Origin: TM7 phylum sp. oral taxon 349
GTDB lineage: Bacteria; Patescibacteriota; Saccharimonadia; Saccharimonadales; Saccharimonadaceae
Reading direction: 5' to 3'
Length of the DNA: 64,000 bases
Assembly: GCA_018127705.1 (NCBI GenBank)
Contig: CP072328.1
Location: 248,001 to 312,000, forward strand
The notes below the pieces were generated by a model. That model saw nothing but the letters and a program-made list of their open reading frames with translations. It was not told where the DNA came from and ran no database searches. A program made the translations under genes and the position numbers. This document shows, piece after piece, positions 1 to 8,417 of the stretch (position 1 is the first letter of the stretch; every line of letters begins with the position of its first letter).

Positions 1-15
1 TGCTGTAATATTGTA

Positions 16-44
16 TTGCAAAAAAATAATATTTGTTGTATAAT
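16..44 (+). promoter_or_regulatory. Promoter of the RSH gene
   Basis: TTGCAA at 16-21, a 17-nt spacer and TATAAT at 39-44 form a near-consensus housekeeping promoter. Transcription should start near 51, leaving at most a few bases before the in-frame ATG at 56, so the message is nearly leaderless. Confidence 0.75.
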
Positions 45-55
45 TTATGTCCGTG

Positions 56-1762
56 ATGAATGGCGGATTAATAAATAAGAGCAAAAAAGTTGGATTCACG
101 ATAGATGAGTCGCTGCTTGACAATCCACGTAGCAGCGCAGGTGGAGAGGTGGATGGTGATGAGTTGTATATTGTAGAAGGTGCCCGTTGTGCAACTCAAG
201 AATATGTAGCGTCTGTTGAAGATGGATTTGAACGTTCCGATTTCGTTAAGCATGGCGAACGTGTAGCAGGGTTGTTGTCGGCGTTTGTTGGCAGCGAAGT
301 GCCGCAGGCGGCGATTGCGTCTGCTTTTATGCATGACCTCTCAGAACGTGCGCTTAATACGAATAATCCTCGGTATAATGAAGAGCGCGCTGAAGCAGCG
401 CGGATTACGTTGCTCAACTTCTTGACAGACCCGCGGCTCAGCGACGAGGAGACGACATATATAAGCGAGTTGCTACGCGATATGCTTCTGGTTGATGGCG
501 CCGCTGGCGAACATCGTTGCCGTATGGCTGATCATTCAACGAATCGCGGCAAACCGCTTGATCCGCAAATACAAAAAATGCTGAAAAGTCGATACAGGGG
601 AGGTATTCCGTCGGAAGCGTGGGCGACAATTGAACCTATGATAGATCCGGAACATATTAGCGGTTTTCTAAAACAGGTTAATTTAGAGTCGGTGTTGATA
701 AAAGCTTGTGAGGTACTTGATAATCTTATATACCCATCGTCAGATCGAGAGTCGGCGCGATTGCAAGACTTGATGGAAGCTGAGTCGTTCTATTCTCCGC
801 TCTGTGAAGTTTTGGGCTACGAAGCATTGGCGGCGGCACTATCAAACGAAGCAAAACGTATTCGTTTAGAAAAACAAGGAAAGATTGATTCTCTCGCTGA
901 AGCGGAGGACTTTGTGCGTGCTATTTCTACGTTGGATACGAGCAAATTGATAGGCGCAGCGCTTGGTGCAAGTGGAGCGATGGATTACGTATCAGTTGTG
1001 GGCGTAGATTCTGCAGGTAAATTTCCTGTTTGTATGGGCGAAGTCCCAGTGGGTAATGATAATGATCTTCGTGTTAAATTTCGTATTAAAAGTGTTGGAT
1101 CGCTCGCGAACAAAATTGACGGCAGTAAGAAGAGAAATGGCGACAACTACATGCCTATGGATATTCTAGGGATTACTGTTATATCAAATGATGAGGAGTC
1201 GTCGGCAATCAGCTTTGCGACGTTTTTAGCGGAAGATATTCTGAGGCGGGGAAGTGATAGTGCGTCGAGTATTATCCTAAAAGCAGCGCCAAGTAAACAA
1301 AGAGCTATCCATATTCAGGGCACAGAATCGTACGTCGAAACAGTCTGTTGTCAGCTTGACAAGCTTGGCATTGATCCTGATTTATATGCGTGTAAGATTG
1401 AGTCTGCGGATGACATTGAGCGTAGAGGCGTCAAGCGGCTCGAGGTGGCAAAAGTGACATACCTTTTACGCCAAACATTAGATGAGGACGACACGAGTGT
1501 TATATATGTGCCGACGGAAGTGCAATTTATCACGAAAGCTGAACGAGAACGCATGCGTCTTGGCGATATTGCCCACGTTATTTATAAATCCTTCAACCAG
1601 ACAAACTACACGTTTGATGAACAGAAAGAAGCTCGGAGACAATTCATAGAATTAATGACAACAATATACGGCCGAAAAAGCCGGTTAAATCCAAACAGTC
1701 TTGACACGAATGGACAGTCAGACGTGCGCGGACACGAATTTACCGAGTGGTTAACGCAATAA
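56..1762 (+). CDS. Divergent RelA/SpoT homologue (ppGpp synthetase/hydrolase-like)
   Basis: The protein resembles long RSH enzymes that make or degrade (p)ppGpp. Numbered from the upstream ATG at 47, an HD-type segment has H69 and the pair H96-D97 in FMHDLSE. The stretch at about 248-270 (FYSPLCEVLGYEAL) matches the RSH linker 'YAPIANRLGI'. A synthetase-like region runs from about 343 (KFRIKSVGSLANKI, then DILGITVIS) to about 515 (EVQFITKAERERMRLGDIAH, then YKS), like the EIQIRT...AAHW.YK motif. The usual C-terminal TGS and ACT domains are absent. An ATG at 47 is in frame but sits 2 nt after the -10 box, so ATG 56 is preferred. The sequence is distant from typical RelA, so whether it synthesises, hydrolyses or both cannot be read from it. 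Confidence 0.65.
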   Translation: MNGGLINKSKKVGFTIDESLLDNPRSSAGGEVDGDELYIVEGARCATQEYVASVEDGFERSDFVKHGERVAGLLSAFVGSEVPQAAIASAFMHDLSERALNTNNPRYNEERAEAARITLLNFLTDPRLSDEETTYISELLRDMLLVDGAAGEHRCRMADHSTNRGKPLDPQIQKMLKSRYRGGIPSEAWATIEPMIDPEHISGFLKQVNLESVLIKACEVLDNLIYPSSDRESARLQDLMEAESFYSPLCEVLGYEALAAALSNEAKRIRLEKQGKIDSLAEAEDFVRAISTLDTSKLIGAALGASGAMDYVSVVGVDSAGKFPVCMGEVPVGNDNDLRVKFRIKSVGSLANKIDGSKKRNGDNYMPMDILGITVISNDEESSAISFATFLAEDILRRGSDSASSIILKAAPSKQRAIHIQGTESYVETVCCQLDKLGIDPDLYACKIESADDIERRGVKRLEVAKVTYLLRQTLDEDDTSVIYVPTEVQFITKAERERMRLGDIAHVIYKSFNQTNYTFDEQKEARRQFIELMTTIYGRKSRLNPNSLDTNGQSDVRGHEFTEWLTQ

Positions 1763-1845
1763 AGAGACAATTGACTAGAGGCTTACGTATAGTGAAGATT
1801 GTCTTTATGGGCGTATCATTCTGGCGCACCGACTAGCCACAATGT

Positions 1846-1851
1846 TATACT
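1846..1851 (+). promoter_or_regulatory. -10 box of tsaE (leaderless)
   Basis: TATACT preceded by TG (extended -10) ends exactly 6 nt before the tsaE ATG at 1858, so transcription is predicted to start on the initiation codon. Confidence 0.65.
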
Positions 1852-1857
1852 AAGCAC

Positions 1858-2322
1858 ATGACACACGAGGTAGTCGTACAAACGGTAGATGAGCTGATAG
1901 CGCTTGGTGAGCGTATAGGCGCGCGACTTGCGGGCGGCGAGACGATTGAATTGGTCGGTGATATTGGCGCGGGCAAAACAATGCTGACGAAGGGGTTGGC
2001 GCGCGGCATGGGAATAGCCGAAGAGGTGCAGAGTCCGACATTTACACTGAGTCGCGTATACGATGCGCCGAACGGGCGTCGGCTGGCGCACTATGATTTT
2101 TATCGTTTGAACAACGCGGGAATTATGCAGGCGGAACTTGCCGAGGTAGTGCAGGACGCACGGACGGTGACGGTGATTGAGTGGGCGGCAGTGGTCGGCG
2201 ATGTATTGCCGGACGACACTCTGCGAATCACTATCTGTGTGCAGGCCGACGACACGCGCCGGCTGGAACTTGAGGCGGGCGGTAAATGCAGTAAGCATAT
2301 CGTGCAGGAGCTAATGAAATGA
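1858..2322 (+). CDS. tsaE: tRNA threonylcarbamoyladenosine biosynthesis ATPase TsaE
   Basis: TsaE is the P-loop ATPase that drives the TsaB-TsaD complex making t6A at position 37 of ANN-decoding tRNAs. The 154-aa length is normal for the family. Walker A is GDIGAGKT, followed by KGLARG, then the conserved SPTFTLSRVY and HYDFYRL segments and VIEWAA. The start at 1858 is set by a -10 box six bases upstream and has no Shine-Dalgarno. The last four bases (ATGA) overlap the start of tsaB, so the two genes are translationally coupled. Confidence 0.95.
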   Translation: MTHEVVVQTVDELIALGERIGARLAGGETIELVGDIGAGKTMLTKGLARGMGIAEEVQSPTFTLSRVYDAPNGRRLAHYDFYRLNNAGIMQAELAEVVQDARTVTVIEWAAVVGDVLPDDTLRITICVQADDTRRLELEAGGKCSKHIVQELMK

Positions 2323-2711
2323 TCATACTATGGAATAGCGCTGGCATGACGGTTGAGCTGAGCTTGGTAGACGAACAGACGGGTGAACGCCATGACTACA
2401 CGTGGGCGGCAGAGCGGAACCTCGCGCGTGATATGCTGGCGTATTTGCGTGATCGCCTGAATGAGCAGGGTGCGTCGTTTAACAGCGTATCTAGGATTGG
2501 CGTGTTTCGCGGTCCGGGCAGCTTTACTGGTCTGCGTATTGGTATGACGGTGCTGAATACACTTGCAAGCGACCGCGGAGTGCCAATTGTCGGTGCAACG
2601 GGCAAAGCGTGGGCGAGCGATTGTCTCGCGCGACTTGCCCGTGGTGAAACCGACGAGATTGTCTTGCCGGAATACGGTCGTGCGGCGCGCATCACCAAGC
2701 CGCGCAAATAG
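2319..2711 (+). CDS. tsaB: Short TsaB-like t6A biosynthesis protein
   Basis: TsaB is the ASKHA-fold scaffold that partners TsaD and TsaE in t6A synthesis. The family signature FRGPGSFTGLRIGMT is intact at about residues 67-81. At 130 aa the protein covers essentially the N-terminal ASKHA lobe, while most bacterial TsaB are about 220-240 aa. The stop is followed directly by the next promoter, and no C-terminal remnant is seen in the other frames, so this looks like a reduced form rather than a recent truncation. It overlaps tsaE by ATGA. No tsaD is in the window. Confidence 0.85.
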   Translation: MIILWNSAGMTVELSLVDEQTGERHDYTWAAERNLARDMLAYLRDRLNEQGASFNSVSRIGVFRGPGSFTGLRIGMTVLNTLASDRGVPIVGATGKAWASDCLARLARGETDEIVLPEYGRAARITKPRK

Positions 2712-2736
2712 TCTGCTGCGCCTGTCAAAAACATGC

Positions 2737-2742
2737 TACAAT
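2737..2742 (+). promoter_or_regulatory. Extended -10 box upstream of rny
   Basis: TACAAT preceded by TGC lies in the tsaB-rny gap. It would give a leader of about 118 nt. A second TACAAT occurs near 2798, so the actual start is uncertain. Confidence 0.4.
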
Positions 2743-2866
2743 AGAAGAGTCTAGTTTATTACCTGACACTGACTAGTTAATTTTTTGAATGATTCTTACA
2801 ATGTGACTTTCTTGCCGACTACATTCCTGCGTCGCACAAAGAGCGATTGTAAGAGAAAGGAACACT

Positions 2867-4357
2867 ATGATAGAGGGAATTATTGCCGCAATCGTTGGTG
2901 CTGCTATTGGCGTGGGCGGTAAAGTTGCGTACGACAAGCAAGTACAAACTAAAGGTAAAGAGACCGCCGAAAAACTCGTCGCGCGCGCTGAGCGTAAAGC
3001 GAGCGACATCGTGTTGAAAGCAAAGGACGAAGCGCTCAAGATTGAGCAGGAGCGCCGCCGCGAGCTGAAAAAGACCGAGAATCGGCTGGTTGAGCGTGAA
3101 AATTCGCTTGACCGCAAATTAGACGAGCTTGATAAACGGAGCGAAAGGCTGCGTAAGCAAGAAGATGAAGTCGAAGAGCTAAAAAGTGAGATTCGCGGCA
3201 TTCGTACGCGCCAGCAGGAAAAACTTGAAAAAATCGCTGGACTAAAAAAGAAAGATGCTGCCGAGAAACTTATGAAAATGACGGAGCGCGACGTTAAACA
3301 TGATTTGATAAATCTAGTAGCGAAACTACAGCAAGAAGCGACGGACGATGCCGAAGAGCGCGCGCAGACAATCCTCGTTGAGACTATGGAACGTATGGCG
3401 AGCGAAGTAACAGCAGAGCGCACTGTGACAGCAGTTAAGCTGCCGGATGATGACATGAAAGGTCGCATTATTGGTAAAGAGGGGCGTAACATTCAAGCAA
3501 TGCAACGTGCAACAGGTGTAGACTTCTTGGTCGATGACACGCCAGGTATGGTGGTATTGTCGAGTTTTGATCCGATTCGCCGCCAGGTGGCGCGACTTGG
3601 GCTTGAAATGCTCATGAAAGATGGGCGTATTCACCCTGGTCGGATTGAGGAAGTGTTTGCTAAGGCTGAAAAGCAGATTGACAAAGAAACAATGCGTGCC
3701 GGCGAAGATGCGGCGCGTGAGGCTGGTGTGACTGGCATTCCGCGCGATTTGCTGAAACTGCTTGGCGAGCTAAAATTCCGTACAAGTTATGGGCAAAATG
3801 TGCTGAAGCACAGTACCGAGATGGCGCAGATGGCGGGCATGATCGCGGACGAGATCGGTGCGGATGTGCGTACGGCGAAGATCGCGACGCTGTTGCATGA
3901 TGTCGGTAAGGCAGTGACGCATAAAGTCGAGGGGAAGCATCATCATATCGGTGCGGATTTAGCGCGCAAGGCAGGCTTGAGCGAGGCGATTTGCCATGCA
4001 ATTGAAGCGCACCATGACGATATTGAGGCGACGACGGTTGAAGCGATTGTCGTGCGGATCTGCGATGCAATTAGCGCGGCGCGTCCGGGCGCGCGTAACA
4101 TTTCAGCGGAAAACTTTGCCGAGCGCATGCGCGATTTGGAAAACGTTGCAACGAGCTTTTCAGGCGTCGGCAAGGCGTATGCAATTAGTGCTGGGCGCGA
4201 AGTTCGCGTGATTGTCACACCGGAAAAAGTTGACGACCTGAGCGCGATCAAGCTAGCGCGTGATATCGCAACGAAAATCGAATCGACAATGCAATATCCG
4301 GGCACGATCAAAGTAAACGTGATCCGCGAGACGCGTGCGATTGAGTTTGCAAAATAA
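2867..4357 (+). CDS. rny: Ribonuclease Y
   Basis: RNase Y is the membrane-anchored endoribonuclease that initiates mRNA decay in many bacteria lacking RNase E. The 496-aa protein has an N-terminal membrane anchor (about 1-20) and a long Lys/Glu-rich coiled coil (about 25-180). A KH domain follows with GRIIGKEGRNIQAMQ (about 203-217), then an HD domain with TLLHDVGKA and the flanking metal ligands in KHHHIGADLA and IEAHHDD. The ATG at 2867 is chosen because AAAGGA lies 5 nt upstream. It ends 9 bp before the convergent sortase gene. A Ser-rich antisense frame across its N-terminal half is a codon-use shadow. Confidence 0.96.
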   Translation: MIEGIIAAIVGAAIGVGGKVAYDKQVQTKGKETAEKLVARAERKASDIVLKAKDEALKIEQERRRELKKTENRLVERENSLDRKLDELDKRSERLRKQEDEVEELKSEIRGIRTRQQEKLEKIAGLKKKDAAEKLMKMTERDVKHDLINLVAKLQQEATDDAEERAQTILVETMERMASEVTAERTVTAVKLPDDDMKGRIIGKEGRNIQAMQRATGVDFLVDDTPGMVVLSSFDPIRRQVARLGLEMLMKDGRIHPGRIEEVFAKAEKQIDKETMRAGEDAAREAGVTGIPRDLLKLLGELKFRTSYGQNVLKHSTEMAQMAGMIADEIGADVRTAKIATLLHDVGKAVTHKVEGKHHHIGADLARKAGLSEAICHAIEAHHDDIEATTVEAIVVRICDAISAARPGARNISAENFAERMRDLENVATSFSGVGKAYAISAGREVRVIVTPEKVDDLSAIKLARDIATKIESTMQYPGTIKVNVIRETRAIEFAK

Positions 4358-4365
4358 ATAGCTTT

Positions 4366-4965
4366 TTACTGATCAATTTTTACCTTGCCAAGTAGCTTTG
4401 CTGTCACGACTATGCGTCCTGTGTCTGCGCCACCAAGTTCGCAGCTGTAGAGTGTTAGTTTTGCCTCGGTTGACGGCGCTTCAATTTCGGTTTGTGTTGC
4501 TTGTACGTCGAATATATTGTTAATCTCGTAACCATAGCGCTCGCCGTTGTAATCAACGATGATTTTATCGCCAACTGAGAGTTTATCTATATGGTAAAAT
4601 GGTGATTTTTCGATTGTACTTTGCGGCGTTGGCTGAATGCTAAACCGGTGTGCTGCAATAACGAAGTTGCCGCCCGAGGCGGGGCTGCCATTATTTGGAT
4701 ACCGCCATTCGGCGCCGCGGTCTAATGCTGCCGCGCCCGATCCGTAAGGAATATTGACGCCGATTTTTGGTATGATGATTCGGTTGTCGGTGGTGCGCGG
4801 CTTCGGCAAGGCGGCAACTTCAATCGGTTTCATTGCAATAAACGGCGCAACGCTTGGTGCAGCGACGAGCGCGAGCAGATAAACTCCTGCGGCGAACATA
4901 CTACCCGCCAAGCATATGAAAATTAACGGTCGCTTCCGGTTTGTTTTTTGTTTAATCGTTAACAA
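4366..4965 (-). CDS. Class D/E-like sortase
   Basis: Sortases are membrane cysteine transpeptidases that attach or polymerise surface proteins. The 199-aa protein has a basic N-terminus and one membrane segment (about 13-40). The catalytic residues are visible: His in VIAAHRF, Cys in TLYSCELG and Arg in GRIVVTAK. The usual TLxTC signature is TLYSC here. The start codon is TTG, chosen because AAAGGA lies 9 nt upstream and a TATACT box (4989-4994, minus strand) lies just before that. No LPXTG-type substrate was seen nearby. It is convergent with rny. Confidence 0.85.
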   Translation of the reverse strand: MLTIKQKTNRKRPLIFICLAGSMFAAGVYLLALVAAPSVAPFIAMKPIEVAALPKPRTTDNRIIIPKIGVNIPYGSGAAALDRGAEWRYPNNGSPASGGNFVIAAHRFSIQPTPQSTIEKSPFYHIDKLSVGDKIIVDYNGERYGYEINNIFDVQATQTEIEAPSTEAKLTLYSCELGGADTGRIVVTAKLLGKVKIDQ

Positions 4966-5021
4966 CTCGAAATATCCTTTCGTTTATGAGTATACCATAA
5001 ACGGTATTGCGAGCGCGAATG

Positions 5022-6305
<1,284 letters not shown>

Positions 6306-6308
6306 TTA

Positions 6309-6314
6309 ATTATA
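6309..6314 (-). promoter_or_regulatory. -10 box of eno (leaderless)
   Basis: TATAAT on the minus strand, preceded by TGG, ends exactly 6 nt before the eno ATG at 6302. Confidence 0.7.
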
Positions 6315-6383
6315 CCATGGAAACCGCTTATGTTAATGGAGATAAATAGCCTAGAGTGAAGTAATGAAACTGTGAAATTATGC

Positions 6384-6389
6384 TAGAAT
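6384..6389 (+). promoter_or_regulatory. -10 box of gpmA (leaderless)
   Basis: TAGAAT preceded by TGC ends exactly 6 nt before the gpmA ATG at 6396. Confidence 0.65.
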
Positions 6390-6395
6390 AATAGT

Positions 6396-7052
6396 ATGAT
6401 GACAACGCAAAAATCGGGAATATTAGTTATTAGCCGCCACGCTGAAAGCGAGTGGAATTTGCTTGGTAAATGGACGGGCTGGACAGACGTTAACCTTACC
6501 GAGAAGGGCTACCGTGAGGCAGTTATGTTGGGCGAACAACTGCGCGACATTACATTCAACGAAGCATATACGAGCGAGCTGAAACGTACGTGCCAGACGT
6601 GCGATGGTATTCTGGAAGGCAAAGGCGATCAAATTGATTTGCCGCGTATTATCGCAGAAGAGCTGAACGAACGCGACTACGGCGACTTAACAGGTAAAAA
6701 TAAGTGGGAAGTTAAAAATGAAATCGGCGAAGAAGCGTTTAACGGTATTCGGCGCGGCTGGGACTATCCTGTGCCAGGCGGCGAAACGCTAAAAGATGTG
6801 TATGCCCGTGCAGTTCCATATTTGCAAACCGAAATCATTCCGCGATTGCAACGCGGCGAAAATATTCTGTTGGTATCGCACGGCAACACGATTCGCGCAC
6901 TAATGAAATACCTCGACCAAATCTCAGACGCTGATATTGGTACAGTAGAAATGCCGTTTGGCGCGCTGCTTGTATATTGGTTTGATGACAAACACGATTT
7001 GCCGGTTGAAAAGACGGTTCGCCAAATCGACATTACGCCGCCAAAAGCGTAG
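6396..7052 (+). CDS. gpmA: 2,3-bisphosphoglycerate-dependent phosphoglycerate mutase
   Basis: This enzyme interconverts 3- and 2-phosphoglycerate in glycolysis. The histidine-phosphatase signature reads SRHAESEWN, with Ala replacing the usual Gly of RHGES. WTGWTDVNLTEKG and the SELKRTCQT segment follow, and the second catalytic His is in LLVSHGNTIRALMKYL. Its 218 aa is slightly shorter than the E. coli enzyme at about 250 aa. The start is the first of two consecutive ATG codons and sits 6 nt after the -10 box, so the gene is predicted leaderless. It is divergent from eno. Confidence 0.93.
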   Translation: MMTTQKSGILVISRHAESEWNLLGKWTGWTDVNLTEKGYREAVMLGEQLRDITFNEAYTSELKRTCQTCDGILEGKGDQIDLPRIIAEELNERDYGDLTGKNKWEVKNEIGEEAFNGIRRGWDYPVPGGETLKDVYARAVPYLQTEIIPRLQRGENILLVSHGNTIRALMKYLDQISDADIGTVEMPFGALLVYWFDDKHDLPVEKTVRQIDITPPKA

Positions 7053-7061
7053 CCAAATCAA

Positions 7062-7670
7062 TTACCATAGTTTATGCTGCGGTACGCGTCCGACCTGTGC
7101 CGCGATGTATTGAATCAGCCAATATATCATCGTGCAGACAAAGCAAAACATGCCAGCTGCCCAGATAACAGGGAACGTAACTTGCCCGATCGGGCGTGCA
7201 AACAACAATAGCGCGAGCGCCAGTACAGTACACGTACATTTGAGTGCAACAATAATCTTAAATGACAAACGTTTGCGTTTAGCTTTTGGCACGTCTTTAG
7301 CGTGCGCAACGACAGGAATGATCGCATCGGCGGCGGTTTGCGTAAGCTTTGCACCCGTTTTTCCGACGTTCTTTGGCAGGCGGATGACAGCGACGACCGA
7401 CACTACAACGATGACTATCGCAATGACGATTGCCAGGAAGCTGACTGCCGGCGTTGCAAATCCGAAATCGATCGGCTGGGCAGGTGTTGATTCGTGCGTT
7501 CGGCAATTAGGCGAAAGCCACCATAAATCGCCGTGGTTTGCTTTCATGATGATCGGGTACGCGAGGATCAACCCCGTCCATGCCCATTGGATAACGAGCG
7601 AAAGATATCCGAGCGTACCAAACGTGTTGGCAACGGCAAGTGCGCGCGATGTGCGTTTTGAGCGAGTCAT
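7062..7670 (-). CDS. Conserved membrane protein, function unknown
   Basis: The 202-aa protein is not recognised by sequence. About four hydrophobic segments are visible: near residues 15-37, 73-97 (a run rich in I and V), 140-160 and 165-190. A short basic stretch (KAKRKR) lies in the middle and the C-terminus is polar. It is convergent with gpmA, with 9 bp between stops. An upstream in-frame ATG at 7709 exists, but the ATG at 7670 has TACAAT exactly 6 nt before it, as at other leaderless genes here, and is preferred. Confidence 0.7.
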   Translation of the reverse strand: MTRSKRTSRALAVANTFGTLGYLSLVIQWAWTGLILAYPIIMKANHGDLWWLSPNCRTHESTPAQPIDFGFATPAVSFLAIVIAIVIVVVSVVAVIRLPKNVGKTGAKLTQTAADAIIPVVAHAKDVPKAKRKRLSFKIIVALKCTCTVLALALLLFARPIGQVTFPVIWAAGMFCFVCTMIYWLIQYIAAQVGRVPQHKLW

Positions 7671-7676
7671 ACTTAT

Positions 7677-7682
7677 ATTGTA
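7677..7682 (-). promoter_or_regulatory. -10 box of the 7062-7670 gene (leaderless)
   Basis: TACAAT on the minus strand ends exactly 6 nt before the ATG at 7670. Confidence 0.55.
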
Positions 7683-7755
7683 GCGGTTGCGCCTGGAAAT
7701 GTCACGCAATCTACGCTATAATAGCCAGGGATGCCGAGATGAATTGGCAGTATAA

Positions 7756-7831
7756 CGGGGTGTGGCGCAGTTGATAGCGCGCGCGGTTTGGGACCGTGAG
7801 GTCGCTGGTTTGAGTCCAGTCACCCCGACCA
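7756..7831 (+). tRNA. tRNA-Pro(TGG)
   Basis: A cloverleaf can be drawn with acceptor CGGGGTG/CACCCCG, anticodon TGG in the loop TTTGGGA, a T-arm with GTTTGAGTC, and encoded CCA. The T-loop reads TTTGA where TTCGA is usual. TATAAT near 7717 could serve as promoter. Confidence 0.95.
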
Positions 7832-7848
7832 GTTTTTTATCATTAATT

Positions 7849-8328
7849 ATGGCGCGAGTATTTACAAAAGCAGAGAATCAAGCGTGGTCGAAAACGCTAC
7901 CCGGTAAAATGTGCAGCGCATGCCTTGCGATTATAAATGAAGACAACGAAGTCCTGATGGTGAAAGCTGGCTATAAAGACCACTGGACATTTCCGAGTGG
8001 TATCGTTGAAGAGGGGGAATCTCCAAAATCAGCAGCAATACGCGAAATTCTTGAAGAGACTGGTCTTATTGTTTCGGATGAGCACGTCAAGCCTCTCGCA
8101 ATTATTTATACGACTGGGAAAGATGGCGACCGCGATAGGTTTAATGTTGGATTTGCGACGCAACTAAAGTATGCGAGCGGAAATATAGTTATCCCGAATG
8201 CAGAGATAGAAAAGGTTATGTGGGTAGCTTTTGATAAGGTCGCGGAATTGTCTGGCGACAAACGCAGTTATGAGGAATTTCAAAGAACGCTTTTAGAAAA
8301 TAATAGTGATTTGTATGTTGAAGTATAA
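7849..8328 (+). CDS. Nudix hydrolase
   Basis: Nudix enzymes cleave nucleoside diphosphates linked to another moiety. The Nudix box is complete: [23 protein letters not shown]. The 159-aa protein is a single-domain member, and the substrate cannot be inferred. An open frame extends upstream through the tRNA-Pro gene, but that part encodes the tRNA, so the start is the ATG at 7849, only 17 nt after the tRNA CCA. No Shine-Dalgarno is present. The gene may be read from the tRNA transcript, with its short 5' end made by tRNA 3' processing, or from a weak TATCAT box at 7838-7843. Confidence 0.88.
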   Translation: MARVFTKAENQAWSKTLPGKMCSACLAIINEDNEVLMVKAGYKDHWTFPSGIVEEGESPKSAAIREILEETGLIVSDEHVKPLAIIYTTGKDGDRDRFNVGFATQLKYASGNIVIPNAEIEKVMWVAFDKVAELSGDKRSYEEFQRTLLENNSDLYVEV

Positions 8329-8405
8329 ATAATTGCTCAGAATAGTAATTAGAGCTTCAGAGTAGGTGGCGCCTAAGGGCTTATTTACTTTCGTCCTCCC
8401 CGTGC

Positions 8406-8411
8406 TATGAT
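8406..8411 (+). promoter_or_regulatory. -10 box of the GT39-like gene (leaderless)
   Basis: TATGAT preceded by TGC ends exactly 6 nt before the ATG at 8418. Confidence 0.6.
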
Positions 8412-8417
8412 AATGAT

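Noticed and set aside
1816-2298. 160-aa minus-strand frame opposite tsaE
   Set aside because: It is the shadow of a clearly coding gene, with no domain and no start signals.
2773-3492. 239-aa Ser-rich frame on the minus strand opposite rny
   Set aside because: Its composition is the mirror of the Lys/Glu-rich coiled coil of RNase Y; it has no promoter or ribosome site of its own.
7762-7848. Upstream extension of the Nudix frame through tRNA-Pro
   Set aside because: The DNA encodes a complete tRNA, and the Nudix domain begins well after ATG 7849.
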